A stretch of 64,000 bases of DNA. Origin: Hyaloperonospora brassicae. Its lineage: Eukaryota; Oomycota; Peronosporomycetes; Peronosporales; Peronosporaceae. The notes under the pieces are model-generated. The model was not told where the DNA came from and did not search any database. It worked only from the letters and a program-made list of their open reading frames with translations. Shown here in pieces: positions 10,949 to 23,764 of this stretch (position 1 is the first letter of the stretch; the number at the start of each line of letters is the position of its first letter). The stretch spans positions 1-64,000 of the forward strand of contig CANTFL010000143.1 in NCBI GenBank assembly GCA_947650285.1, written 5' to 3'. The position numbers and the translations under genes are program-made.

Positions 10949-12465
10949 AAGATCTGTGGCTCAGTTAGACAATGCCATTGGTGGCCCAAACTATACAAAT
11001 GGGTGAGCACATATGTGCGTACGTGTGAAACGTGTCAACGGGTGAAACCCTCACCTCACGCGGCCGCGCCGCTGGTTAGTTTGCTTATACCCAAAGGGTG
11101 TTAAAAGTCCATCAGTATGAATTTCATGTTCGATTTACCGAAGTATTCGTATGGAAATACGGGTATTGTGGTATTTGTTGACCGTTTGAGCAAGATGGCT
11201 CATTTAGCGGCGGTGCCAGATACCATTGATGGTGAAGGTACAGCGACGCCATTTATCGATCGCGTGTTTCGACAACACGGTTTGCCGTTGGCAATTGTCT
11301 CTGATAAAGATCCTCGCTTCACTGGGAAGTTTTGGAAGTCCATCTTCAAGGTGCTCGGCACACGTTTGGACATGTCCACATCGTATCATCCGCAGACCGA
11401 TGGTCAAACCGAGCGAGTGAATCGAATCATCGGTGACATCTTGCGCAGTGTTTGCGCTAAAACGCCTAAGCAATTGGATTTCGATGCCCCCTGTCGTTGA
11501 GTTTGCGTTGAATAACGCCGTGCATGCCTCCACCGGCTACACACCATTTTATGTGAATGGTCTCACACACCCTCGCGTTCCGTTAACGCTACCACTGCGT
11601 GGTTCAGGGCTTGGTGGGGGAGGAGTTGCCGATCGGCTTGCTGATATCAGTCCTTTAACTGTTCAAAAACAGGTAGACGAGTTTCTCACAACGTGATTGA
11701 ATGTCTTACGACATGTGCGTGACGCACTGGCTGGTAGCCAAGACAAGCAGAAGAAACAGGCTGATGCTAAAGGCAGAGGTTGTATTGAACGTTATGAGGT
11801 CGGAGACCAAGTTCTACTCAATGCTAAAAAATCTACCTACAAATGTAGTGTCCGCCGTCTTCAAGACAAAGTTGCGCCCGCGCTTCATTGGACCATTCAC
11901 GGTCGTCGCCAAGAAGGGACTTGCGTATACGCTCAGCCTTCCGCGCAAACTGCGCACACACCCCGTGTTCTACGTTGGCTTGCTTAAGCCATATCGGGAT
12001 CTGTCCCACGTGAACTTGGGGGCGCTTGCGCCGGGTAGTTTGGCCTTGCCATCGGTTGCTGAATCCGTATCAGGAGGTTAAGCGAAGCCTTCATCCGGGC
12101 TTGGCCCAACTCCAACGCCTGGACACGGGCTCGCATCGCGTCAAACGCACTCTGGGTCTTACCCAATGTCTCACGGAGACCACTCAGCTCGAGAAGCACC
12201 TTCTCATGCTCCTTCTTCCATATACCGACCACCTCCGACGCTGATCGATGAGCAAGGGAACCGCCAGTTCCATGTGGAGCGACTCCTGAAACGACGTCGT
12301 CGTCAGGGTCAATACCAGTATCTGGTGAAGTGGCGAGGTTACCCGGAGTCGGAGAACTCGTGGGAGTTTGAGACACCCCTGCGGCAGGATTGCCCATACG
12401 CCGTTGATGTTTTTGAACATCGTGGCAGGGGTCATCCCTCGACCGAGAGCGCTTCTCACCAATAG
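10949..12465 (+). pseudogene. integrase and C-terminal chromodomain of the chromovirus
   Basis: The zinc-binding domain begins in the preceding segment (HDTALSGHLG) and continues as CETCQRVKPS. The core shows VDRLSKMAH, SDKDPRF and TSYHPQTDGQTERVNR. There are 35 residues between the second aspartate and the glutamate, the D,D35E spacing. A stop lies at 11102 and frame changes near 11480 and 11700. The GPF/Y block (RPRFIGPFTV, then HPVFYVGLLKPY) precedes a chromodomain at about 12260-12425 (HVERLLKRRRR, YLVKWRGYPESENSWE). In chromoviruses this domain steers integration to particular chromatin. The chromodomain frame lies opposite the antisense gene. Confidence 0.9.
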
Positions 12466-13443
12466 TGGTGGAGGCAGGTGGGTAGTTGGGTACCGCTTGA
12501 CCAACACCCACATCAATCGGCACAGCCGGAGCATAGCGTATGCGTGTTCGCAACTGGTCTCTGGACTTAAGATTGGCATAATCATACCAAAGCTTTCGTT
12601 CTAGACGAACCTCTGCCACATCGGCACTTGCTCTGAGAGCTAACACGCTGCTGAGGTGTCGTTTCGATGCACTCAGCGAACAAAAGCGTTGTCTTCTTCC
12701 TCCTGAGATTCGCCTGCGAATAAGAGGATGGGTATACCCTTCATCGGTGGAACCGGTGCACCCCGTTCTTGCGTGTCAAGTCGCAACTTGTATTGACTTT
12801 GAGTCGTCAAGTGGGGTTGCAGGTACCTCTCATAAAGTGCCTGTCAACTCGCCACCTCATCAGAAGATGTTGGCTCAGCGCCAATGGACCACGTTGCCAA
12901 AGAACGACCTGTCGTTTGGCGTATACGCTCTTCCACATTGAGTGGTGTGATCAGATAGCCACGACGACCCTCAAGGGTTGCAGCAAGCTGCATACGGCGC
13001 TGAGCGCTCTCCTCTCTTTGGATAGACAACTCTTGTTGCTCATCGAGCGGAGTAGTGATGATGGCATCACCCACAAGAAGTGTTTGATGCGGCGCCGATG
13101 GCGCGTTGGCTTCGCCACGCTCGGCAAATGGGTTTGGTGCAATATGAGGCGCTGCCTCTTGCACTGGTGTGTCGGAAATTGTCCTCTCGTCACCATGGGA
13201 ACCGGTATCGCTACCATAATCCACATCCACATCGATGCCATGGTAAGACGAGAAAGTCGAGGACTCATGGGGTGGCGATGCCAAGGTGTTTTGTGTTTTG
13301 CCAACCGTGAGTTTGAAGCGCACACACACCGTCCTCTTCGAGGAAAGAATTCGATTGACGTTTTGTGGAAACGTCAGTCTGGTGGGGGAGGGTGTAACGG
13401 GGTCACACGTCGACGGGTAGTCGACAATAGGTGTGGTACACAT
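11984..13443 (-). pseudogene. antisense gene in the 3' part of the chromovirus, function unknown
   Basis: On the minus strand a frame starts at an ATG at 13443 inside the 3' LTR (the open frame extends to 13512). It runs to a TGA at 12844-12846 and continues in the same frame for 56 more codons, including YERYLQPHL and KGIPILLFAGESQEEE, to a TGA at 12673. After one frameshift near there it continues, open, to 11984. The last part has a basic region (RRRQRFCSLSASKRHL in the shifted frame), a Pro/Ser/Thr-rich stretch, and a predicted coiled coil (EHEKVLLELSGLRETLG onward). In all there are about 490 codons with one stop and one frameshift, less damage than the sense pol. No known domain is recognised. 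It could encode an accessory protein expressed from LTR-driven antisense transcription; that is inference. Confidence 0.6.
13381..13392 (+). other. polypurine tract
   Basis: GGTGGGGGAGGG directly abuts the TGTAAC start of the 3' LTR, the position of the plus-strand primer in LTR retrotransposons. It contains a single T. Confidence 0.8.
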
Positions 13444-13916
13444 AAGGGATGGGATCCCCTTTAAGTAATATTCGAACACAAGTATCAATTGTTGAAGACT
13501 GATGTCTGTCAACCATTGATTACGAGATCTTTTAATAAATTTATTCAGGACATAAGTGAGTAGGTTATTTACTTTTTTCTGCGGTGTTCTTTTAGGTTAA
13601 AAGAAGAAATAAAATTCAGTTCCCATTTTGATCAACATAAGACACGTGCCTTGCGAGGCGTCTTGATCGAAAGAGCTAGCAACGCCTGTAAATGTAGCTG
13701 CTCTTGAGCACTCTGTGCTGTGATTCTCTTGAATCGTTTGGTCCCCCTGGAACAGGGACCGTAAGCTCTCTGAGCTTGTTGACTCTCTGAGTCGGGTTCG
13801 TTGAACCAAAGTTGCTCGTAGAGCTGTTGAATCTTTGAGTCGGGTTCGTTAAACCAAAGTTGCTCATTAAGCGTTAAGTCTTCCTCTGACTTATGGAGCT
13901 GTGTAGCTTTGCTACA
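13393..13916 (+). repeat. 3' LTR of the chromovirus
   Basis: 524 bases matching the 5' LTR. Its first part also provides the start and upstream region of the antisense gene. Confidence 0.93.
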
Positions 13917-16689
13917 TTTAACGTCTGCGGAAGTTATTTCGTCGTCGCATTGTGTACCGTCTGCACTGTTCGCGGGATGTTTGTCGCATAGTGCTGACTC
14001 GTCCTTACCGATTTAACCGGTCGCCACAGTTCTATCTTCTTTTTTATATGGTGCTACAATTCTGAGGCTAAAACGTTTCGCCAACTACGTCTCGGTCTGC
14101 AGTGACGATAATGGATTTGCCTGCGTGGATGCCTCTCGCCTGTGGGTCTGTTTGGCCGACTAAATTGACGTCCCAAAGCTTGAAAATCGTGTCGGCAAAG
14201 AATATCCCACTAAATCCATCTGCTAATTCTGCTTTCGCGCACACCGTGTTACCGTCGGTATCTCCCCGCCAAAAATTCGTTGATAGATGAGCTCTAGCCA
14301 AACTTGTGTCACCAAGCGTTCAACCTCATCGGTCAAGCGAACCAAGGCATCTAAGATCGTTACTAGTACGAAGCGTTACCTATCCGACCGTCATCTCTGG
14401 TAGGCGATGCACAGCGTCCTACACAATGAAAGCTTATCAGTCTTCCTCATACGTGCCTAAACCGCCGGCCGCGATTACGCTTTTCAAACCGGTACATATT
14501 TATCAAGCCACAATTTTCGGATAATTCTTGTCTGGCGCGACCAATTTATCAAGTAAACCACTTCTAATCTGGCGTCATCACCTTCGGTCACGGCTACTGT
14601 CGCTGCTGTCTCATCGCCAGTCGCCCAGCTCGTCGGACATTTGTGCGGTCGTCGGGGAAGAAAAAGGACGTTTTATTCCGTTTTTGTCATCGGGCACCAT
14701 TCCCTTTCTTGCTGGTGCCTCTTTGAACGCTTTAGCTAATGAAACACTCACGTGTTAGTCATGAAGGAGAAAAGAAGCTCCGACTTTCTCTTCGTTTCTA
14801 GCCATCGTTACTCTTGCTGTGGTTTCCCAACATCTTCTGCAGTTGAATAATCTTGGAGTTTGCCGAAGAAGTAACAACGCGTGCAACGATCAACATTCGT
14901 ACCAAGCAACAAGTCGGAAGCTAGTAGGTCGGTTTCTTCGTCGGCCGTTTCGCCTCATTTGTTGTTATCAGGTGATATCAAAACCCGCTCTTCATCATCT
15001 TTAATATATACGACTCATGGTATGTCTCACGGTTTGCGGCTTCTGTACACTCAATTTCGTGCTCGTGAAAGTCTAGTGGTCTCTCGGCATTCGAAGGTGG
15101 CTCTAGCCATGCGTGCGATTCGATACACCACCATTTATCACCATAGATCTTCTCGCGAAGTACTTCAGCTCAGTCTTCGATCCGGAAAGTAAACATCGGC
15201 TTTAACTCTATCGTTGCTTCAAATTCCGTCACTCTTTCTGGGACTTGCGTCTTTTCCGAAGTATTTAAACAGCCTCATCCTTGTCAACGGACAATGAAAT
15301 CATGCCTTGAGAAGCCTGTGTTGATGCGTGTGTCCAATTCGATATAGCAAATGCGCGACTTCCTCTTCACCCACAGCAGTTAAAGATAATTTCTTATCTG
15401 GACTTTGTGGCTGACGCGTGGGCCAAATTACGTAAGGATACCCGTGACCAGGGAACACTCGCCGGTGATAATGGTCGCTGAAGCATTTTTGTGGTCTTGT
15501 GATAAGGTTAACTTTTGGTTATTAAGTCAAGTATCCTGATGGTATTTACCAAGTGTATATTATGCTCACAAGAAAACTCGTCTTGTATTTAAGCTGGTTT
15601 GACTGGGTATGCTGCTGTTTGCAAATGTCGCGGGAACCTTATGAGGGTGATCATAAAAAATTAAATTGTGTCCTGCAGGTCGCGGCGTCCATCAAACCTC
15701 CACTTAAGTCTGCCACTCGAATCGATCTTAAACCGTTCTGGGAGTCGGTGGCTGTTGAACTGATCACGGGTTACGCGTGAGTGTTGACTGGTACTGACTG
15801 GAATATTGAGCCTAATGCAGTCAACTAAGCTACTCTTTGGCATTTCTAATGGTTGAATCGGCTACTGAAGCACTCATATAATTGTTTTTCCACCCCTGAA
15901 ATACGGAAAGCCTTGGTATTCGTTTCAGTCGTCTTATCTTTCGAAGCGATGTGAAAGCGATGTGGATTCTCGAGTCGTTGAAGAGGTCGACGCCGACGAG
16001 GCTCCGCCTCCGGTCACCTATCCCTCTGCCCCTATGGATGATAATTAAAACTGTATGGAAATTATAGTCTATGCATTCAGATGTGTCTCTACGCAGTCTC
16101 CCAGCGGCTATAGCGCGCCAAATGCTGAAACTTAGTAGTCTCTGCTTTGACCTCGTGCTCTGATTTATTCAAATTTTGATTTTTGTCTCAGCCCGTTCTT
16201 ATATCTTGAAACATTGACTTCATTTATAATTAAACCTGCTATTCTCCACAGGATGATAGTTTAATCAGTGCCGGTCTTCCAACCTTTTGTCTGCAACTTG
16301 AATTATTTGCAGACGATTCTCCCTTCATTTACGCCCAATTAATCGAACTGTAAACCCTTACAAGAGAAAAAGCTTAAGTTTTTCACGTGAATTTAACGTA
16401 ACTACCAATATAGTCAAGTAATTCCGTTGTCTTGTGTCAATGGTTGTCGAGATTGGTGTATAAGAATCAAGTGTGGCTTGGATTTCGTACAGAGCACTCG
16501 ACTTGTCACGCACAAATCTATCTTCTGACCAAAGCTCCTCATCGAAATCAAAACGAACGATCTCACCCAATTCATATATTAACATCTTTGTTGCCCGTGC
16601 CCATTATCCTGTCACAACCATTAAACGGTATCTGTAGGCGACTAAATAGAATTGATATCCACTCTGGTCTGGTTAAATGAATTAATATT
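13917..16689. other. decayed sequence, no gene recognised
   Basis: Short open frames only. A 77-codon minus-strand frame at 14068-14301 and a 60-codon one at 15661-15843 read plausibly as protein but were not recognised. By position the stretch may hold the 3' end of the old minus-strand Gypsy relic at 16690-17790. No LTR ends were found. Confidence 0.35.
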
Positions 16690-17790
16690 GACTTTTTAAT
16701 CTAATTTTGACTCGGTAAGGGCCACGCCACTTGTGCGCTAACTTTAAAACCAGGTTCTAACCTTTTTATGGACCGCCTCGCTGGATCTCATTTGTTGACA
16801 GCTGCATTCTTTGTTCTCCGAATTGTCAAATCTTTGCTTCTACTGGCGTCTACTCGCGTAGTATGAGTTCCTGGTGACTCGTTCAATTTTTAAAATTCTT
16901 TTCTCTGTCGTCGAACCCTGTCGTCGTCGTTTAGTATGGCTTAGCTGTACAATATGTTCTCGCGCTCTACATATTTTTTCTCGTACTTGGTGCTCCTTCG
17001 CTACCCTAAGAGTTACTTCTCTCCGTCTTTAATATTTACGATGCCACAAAGCGGCGCATTCGCCGAATTGATTAATCTCGTATACTTTGATGCAGCTAGC
17101 CGCATTGATTAAATTATGGCCTTTAATGTTGTGTGGAAGTCCTATCTATGTATAAAGCAGAGCGCAATCTCTTTTCTCGTCGATCTTCTCGAGATATTTA
17201 TGGCTTATAACCAAATTCTTTGCGATGTCATCCCAGTCTGATTTTTAGCGGCCCTCCACATACACCCGCATCATCCGGATCATTGTCTTCATACTCTGTT
17301 CTTGCTGACCGTTTGCCTGCGGAAGATAAGTGAGCGCAATTTTCACTTCGCTGGGGTCATCTCAACAAATGTTTGGAATGCCTCAATCGTGAATCTGGGA
17401 TCCCTGGTCATGACGCATAAGACAGGTTGTCGAATTGGCGAAAGATGCTTTTTCGCAACGCTCTCGCTCCTTCTAGTGTCAAAGTATCAATCATGGATTT
17501 AGCTATAACAAACTCTGTAAAATGATTCTGGAACAGTTGTAGCGCCGTGTTTACTAGTAACAGAGCGAAGTTCATCGACAACAATTAAAACGGTTATTTG
17601 AAGAAGACATTGCCCGGCGAATGTCATTTAGGTGTGGAATTTGCTTTCTTGTGCTGCAGTCCTCGCAAGCTTGTACATGTCCTACTCCATTTGCATGGAG
17701 CTTGATCCAGTAGTAATCGATCTTGACCCTGAAGTACGTGCCTACATGTCCTTGATGACCGCCTTATGTCGTGTCGTGATAGATAACCAG
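16690..17790 (-). pseudogene. old Ty3/Gypsy integrase relic
   Basis: Read on the minus strand from about 17765, the sequence gives GHVGTYFRV, DYYW, then VQACEDCSTRK. Together these are the H-H-C-C zinc-binding domain of a Gypsy integrase. Further on come TRDPRF and, after a frameshift, ALTYLPQANGQQEQSMKTM and MMRVYVE, the end of the catalytic core. Near 16790-16690 a piece like the GPF/Y region follows (EPGFK, AWPLP). Many stops and frameshifts show it is much older than the chromovirus at 6-14 kb. Its gag and polymerase parts should lie to the right, up to about 24 kb. Confidence 0.65.
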
Positions 17791-20395
17791 AATTTTGTCG
17801 ACTAAAGTTGTCGGAATCATTATACGCAACTCGATGTTATCCACTTGCGTCTCTATTACTTCTCGTCGTGGTCTCACGTAACTCAGTGACTCAGTTTGGC
17901 TCTATATAAATCGTTTAGAGATCTTTCCTACATTGCTTGCTTAATGGAATGTCAACTTACCGAATTCTTCTCGAAAGTATGCCTTGTTATCTGCTCACCT
18001 CGTCTCTTCATCGATCGCGGTCGATATTCGTTCTCTATGTTCATTTTAAACGTTATCGGATCGATATTCCTTACATATGAGGTTACCATGGGTTTTAAAC
18101 TCGGTTGATTCACCGTGCGTCGAGCATTTTTCTCGTTTCCTTTATTCTCTCTCGACAACTTATTTATCCGCATCGGTCATTTATTACAATATTATTCGAC
18201 GAATCGTACTCAGCAAGCTGTACTGCAGTATCCGCTGCAACTGCTGTTACTACATCATTGACATTAAAGGTTTTGTTGTCTACAACCAACGTTTTCTTGA
18301 AATTGATTTACCTTGCGCAACCCTTTATAACTTTTCCACCTAGGTGTGAATTCCCCGCCTTTGTCTTTAGTGCCTTCGTGACCGAAATGACAGTGGCTGT
18401 ATAGTAGCAACATATGACATGCGCATATTGAACAAAATAGATTCCTTGCCATGCTATCTGTCGTGCTATATGCACTTGTAATGTGCTGTGCTTACCCGCT
18501 ATTACTCCTATGGCATGCCGGATCGCAAGCCTTAAGTCACCCACTATCATGGAATTAGTCATGTTGTGGTAATATGTTGCGTATATACCTTGACACATGC
18601 TGGTGTATTACGCCAAGTTAATATTGGTCGACAGAGGATAATTACTCGCCGAAATAACGACAAATTACTGGATCAGCTTCCGCAAAAGTCATGCGCAGCT
18701 CCCATATCCGCCTTGTTTTGATGTGTCAAACGACCCATCAAACTACAAGACAAGTCTACTATACGTTGAAGGGACACGTGCGTATAGGGATTCGGATCGA
18801 GACGGAAAATTGTCCTCCGTGTGGATGGTGTGGTGATGTGGGACAGCCATCCGTCGAGCCCAACCGTCGGCATCATATATGCTTGGAGTTGCTGTATGAA
18901 TTGTACATCGCTTTTTAGACATTGTTTTAGTTATTAATGGTGAGCGAACTTAGCACTGCGAAGGTGACCGCCCGATCATATAAAATTTGCATGCAAAAAC
19001 CCTTTAAACCTCGAGCACCTCGCATAGGCATAGGTTGCCTTTACGGCGAGTAACAAATATGTGATCGTTATCAATTGCGATATGTTTAGCAATTCTTGTT
19101 CCGATGGGTGATGATTCCTCTTTCTGTCATTTACACTCGACAGCAAAATCGTTAAGAGTGTGGTTTAACGTCGTAGATCTATAGTAATGTTATGCGTACA
19201 GCAGATATGTTTGAAAATACTATTAAGTGAACATCCACCTTGCGATCATAAAGCCGGAATACAGATGCCTTGACGATATACTTTTATGCTATATTAAGGA
19301 GACTCGAGCTGTCGTTAAGGCTGGTGATCCAGAAAATTCGCCATCTTTTAGCTTATAAAGTACTGCTCTGTACAGCCATATTATAAAAAAGTCGACTGAG
19401 TGCCACCAAGAATGCTTTAATTCCCCTCTTGGAGTAGAAAAAATAGATCGGTAACAGCTAGTAATTTTCAGGGTAGACCGCAATACCCGGCGCAATCGCT
19501 TTGTGAGGGAAAACAATAGTTGTGGTTTGAACAGAAATACTCTTCGTTAGACTCACACTATTCGGCATTCGGTAAACCGATCCAAAAATATGTCGAGAAT
19601 TGTGAGACGTAGACGTGTGTCGTCAAAAGCTTGCCTACCAAAACAATAATGGAGTGGTGATCACAAATTCCTTGTGTTATCGAATCTTTACTGTCGCCCA
19701 GACAGCCGACTATCAAAGGGGGTGCTTCGATTACATGTTCTTCATAGCCTTCCTCACCTAATGTGCCTGTCGGTAGGGCGGGTTGCACTAATTTCGGTGG
19801 ACTCGTGTCGATGGAAAATTGACTGTGTTTGCGAGGGGGTCGAGGTTCGATCTCGGTTTAAAAATCTTCACACCGCGATCTGATTTTAGTTAGATCTCGG
19901 TGAACTCATCACGGGATGACTTGTATACTTGTAGAGTGCTCCATATGGTTCAAAATATTCTGTAACAGATCACCTTAACCAATATATAGACCTGAATTTG
20001 CGAGCCTTCTCAATACTTGAGCCGTCTTGCGATCTAATGTCTTTAACCATTAAGGATTTCCTGTATCTTATCGCAGTTGTAGGAGCGTGAAATACATTGA
20101 AAGCACCTGGTCAAACGATCTAGGTACGATACTTATGCATACGTAGCGTGGTCTGTGACATTGGGTGGCCAAAAAATCAAACCGGAAGAGACAACGCGTG
20201 TCGTTAGAAGCAAATTGAACTCCGTTTAGTGTTGACAAATCAGCCTAACAAGTTTACCCTATCCCCATATCTAATACATTGCATGCCACGTGTCGCTCTC
20301 TCCAGAAGGTCGTACCCTTGTACTGGCGTGGAGCACACCAGAGAAAATTGTCCGTTTGCAATCGCCTTTCTAGTAGCAGATAGTGTAGTGTGACT
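17791..20395. other. decayed sequence, no gene recognised
   Basis: AT-rich, with short frames only. By position it should hold reverse transcriptase of the old minus-strand Gypsy element, but no YxDD motif could be found by eye. A 96-codon minus-strand frame (18308-18598) was not recognised. Confidence 0.35.
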
Positions 20396-20398
20396 AAC

Positions 20399-20590
20399 AC
20401 CAGCTTGATCGCGATCACATACCCGATCACGATATCGATCACCTCCTTGATCGCGATCGTCTTGCTGACCGCGGATCGTTTGAATGGCACACAATCCGCT
20501 GATCGCGATTGCTTATCGTGGTCCACACCAACCTGATAGCGATCACATGCCTGATGACCGATCATGATCCAGGTCGCCTCCTTACTCACC
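20399..20590. repeat. tandem duplication rich in GATCGCGATCA palindromes
   Basis: A block starting ACCAGCTTGATCGCGATCAC at 20399 recurs about 128 bases later as ACCAACCTGATAGCGATCAC, and both copies end in CACCTCCTT or CGCCTCCTT. The first copy contains the near-perfect palindromes TGATCGCGATCA and GATATCGATC. Whether the density of palindromes has a role is unknown. Confidence 0.6.
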
Positions 20591-23500
20591 GTCGTTATCG
20601 TACTCTTAACTGCAATTTAAGCTTTATGACTAGTACTCCTCGTCGCTCATACTTAAACCTGATACCGCAGGTCCTATTCTTTCTGATCTGGTTATGTTAC
20701 TGACTAACAGTCCAGTGGACGTGATCCAAACAGGTTTGAGACTGGCGCAGAAACCGTTTGCTGATTCGGATATAACGGGAACGCGATCTATTTTTACATC
20801 GCGAATTTCATTGGTCGCTTCACTACAACGTCATGTCTAAGTTGTTTTTACAAAATTGGTGTCAGTCTTAATGCGGCAGTTATCTTTTAACTTAGTTACG
20901 ATGTGTATGGGTTGGGGGAGGGGGCGGTGTAAATTGTAAATCTGCTAAATCCATTGAATGTATGATTGATGCCATTTCTCCACATATTTTAACTTCTCAG
21001 AAATCTAACGTTAACCTCCTTTTTGGGTTAAATGTAGTCCCATTATGAAGTGTAGAATGATCATTAGAAGATTATGGGAGCGAATTAAAGTCCAAACGTC
21101 ATCCGCAGCCATTCGAGTTGACTCGAAGAACACACGAAAGTCGAAATGTGTCGCGCAATCTCGGTCATTGTTATCGCCAAAAATTCCGCTAGCAATATCC
21201 AAAAACGCAAAAATAGTGTTAGCCGTCCAGTTAAGTAAGTAAATCACTACCTAAAAAGTGCATATTCCATACCCACGGTTACAGAGTTGACCATCTTGTA
21301 ATCAAGAACAGAGGTATATCCACGACATTATCTTTTTCAGACAGTCACGATTGGTGACGCTCACGGTTTCTAAAAAACGAAATGTGTCATGTTGTCAAGA
21401 ATCCCTTTTGTCATTCGTACATATTTGTCAGATGTACGAGTTGGATTGGACGAGCATGTTTTTGGATAGGTGTATGCTTCTGTAGGTCAAAGTCGCACAC
21501 CACTTCATACACTGGCGGTGATAATGCATTTCAATATGTAATCATGATCTGTCCGTGTTTTTTCAACAAAGCAATTACATGGGCCTGTTGCTTTACATCA
21601 CGCGCCGATGATATAAAGTTTTCTTTGCTGTAGTCAAATGTGTGGGTACAAATACAGTGAGGTCCGGAAGAAAGACAAGATCGAGGGCGTCATTAATTAT
21701 TGTGTCATCGCCTGACTAATGCTTCAAATTAGGTAGTTTTGGTGTATCATTCGATGGCTTTTCTTCAAGTGGATCTATATCCGATCTCTCTAGGGCCTAC
21801 ATAAACCGTATATTGACTTCGTCGACGAGGGTTTTACATCTGTCAAGTGAGGCTATATTTAAAATGCAGCTAATTCAACGACTGGACCTTGTCTTGCGCC
21901 ATGATCAGTAGAGCTTATATCTGAACCGCAGGATTAATCGTCGGGCAATGGTAAATTGTCATCTGAACCACTACAAGCAGCCGTGACCACACCCGAGCTA
22001 CTTAACGTCCCGCAAATGCCCCGGGTATCTTTCCGGACGTACGGGGACGTCTTCTGATGGCGACTAGTTGACCGAACATCGCGCCTTATCGTTTCGTCAC
22101 TTGTCGGATACTCGGGCATGTACTGCGTTTTTGGTCCCTTTACACCGCTTTTTCCCTGACAATTACGCTCATTCACGATGGTGGAGCATAATTTGCTCAT
22201 GATTGATGCACCGCTATGAAGGATGTCTCGCGTGAGTGCGTACGTCTGTCGTTCCATGTCTGTTAGCTGTCGAAATAACCACTTCTTGTATATTTTTCGC
22301 TCATTATGCAGTAATTATTTTTGCTAACACGTGCTTGTAGGCTAGCACGTGCCAGTCTCGATCCTGTTAATATAGACGTACGCATCATTCATCTAGTATT
22401 GGCTCGCCATGTGGCATCCGCACGACGATCGAGAAATGCGCAGAGCACGATGTTACACTCGGTGTGAGGTTGGTCAATCGAGTTGTCTTCGCCTTGCCAT
22501 CCTGTTGTAAACTATTGTGAGCGGCAATGCAAGGAGCCGTTTTCTACATTTCATTTTGTGTGTCGCTCCATTGGGATTATTAAAACTGACGCTGGAACAC
22601 TTTGGACAGCCGTTTCTTATACGCATGGCATCCCCACGTCCTCCTGTGACCTCTCTTCCCTATTCCTGCTCATCGACGTCACTCGCTGACTTGGTCATTG
22701 GTACAACATATTAATAGGGTGGCTTAGCCATCAAGTTGGAAATTTACAGTCTGAACCCAGCCGGTATCATAAAGTCAGCACCAAGAGTGATTTAACTACG
22801 GCGTTATGTGACACAATACACACTTCAAATTCATTTACCAATTTTTGATCCGAGACTTATTTTGACGTTGACCCGCGACGTCGCAACCACCTTTGATTTG
22901 CCGATTCCCAGTCCATCAATATGCTTATTGGTACTCATTCGGATCTTAAGTTAAAGTTTCTCGTGAACGATTCTCTGATCGCTGAGATATTTTGCTCCGG
23001 TGTCATTCCATATAGTAGTAAGATCGTCATTCACCCCTCCCATAGAAAACGTCATTCTCAATCTTCTCCTAGTCGCTCTTCTTGTAGCAATTTCAACTGT
23101 CTTGCTGTCTCCATCTGTCGTTTCGGGTAGGGTTATGCGTTCAGTCAGACTATCTCTCTTCCATCGTCTGATCTCTTGTCTGCTGTAAACGATTTCGGCC
23201 GCTCGTCCATCCCATCCTCCGTTCCATACACTTCATCGTGAGGCCTCCCGTTTCCCTAACAAGATTAAATACTTAATTTTATTAAAAGCTTGTTTAAATG
23301 GCAGTGGTAGTCCGCTGTATTACGACCCAGTCATAGTCGAAGATATTCTTAGTCTATATAGACAGACGAGTTAATGTGCTGGCGTTTCTCGGGCACAATT
23401 ATTATATTATATAGGCCTTGACGAGCTTGGCGAGCTTCTAAAAGTCTGTATATTTTCACATATCCCGCGTCATGCCCTGCTTGTAGAACTTAAAGCGGCG

Positions 23501-23764
23501 TCTGCAAAAATGCGCGTCGTCAATTGCTGCTCCACGAGATCCGCAGGGATCCTATGGTCTTCGTACTCTGTTTTTCTTCTGTTGATGAAGTCCATTTACT
23601 TGCTTATATGAGTCGAATCGACTACGCCTGCCGGCTGATACATCAGTACGGCTGATCGATTGAAGCCAGGTCGTACTGGTTTCCACGTTCAATGAATAAG
23701 GTCAACCTGTTCACCTCTCTTCCCGATTCGATAGGATAGGAGTCAGAATTCTAAGCGTAGTCTT
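20591..23764. other. decayed sequence, possible Gypsy polyprotein remnants
   Basis: No intact gene. Minus-strand frames near 22830-23120 faintly resemble the gag-to-protease part of oomycete Gypsy elements. A 107-codon minus-strand frame at 21934-22257 is unrecognised. Treated as the degraded body of the minus-strand element whose integrase lies at 17 kb. Confidence 0.35.

Larger units (their letters stand above)
6226..13916 (+). mobile_element. Ty3/Gypsy chromovirus-type LTR retrotransposon, decayed
   Basis: The element is bounded by two near-identical LTRs of 525 and 524 bp starting TGTAACGGGGT and ending GCTACA. A primer-binding site follows the 5' LTR and a purine tract precedes the 3' LTR. 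Inside, in order, are gag with a CCHC knuckle, retropepsin, reverse transcriptase, RNase H, integrase and a chromodomain, which is the Ty3/Gypsy order. Several stops and frameshifts make it non-functional. Flanking duplication is unclear: ACATC before the 5' LTR and TTTAA after the 3' LTR do not match, although ACGTC lies four bases further on. An antisense gene occupies the 3' part. Confidence 0.93.

Noticed and set aside
12769..13464. 231-codon plus-strand frame
   Set aside because: It is the mirror of the antisense gene. Its translation is Arg/Cys-rich and irregular, while the minus strand reads as protein.
19800..19880. possible tRNA gene because of a GGTTCGATCTC T-loop-like motif near 19849
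   Set aside because: No matching acceptor stem, D-arm or anticodon loop could be laid out upstream at the required spacing.
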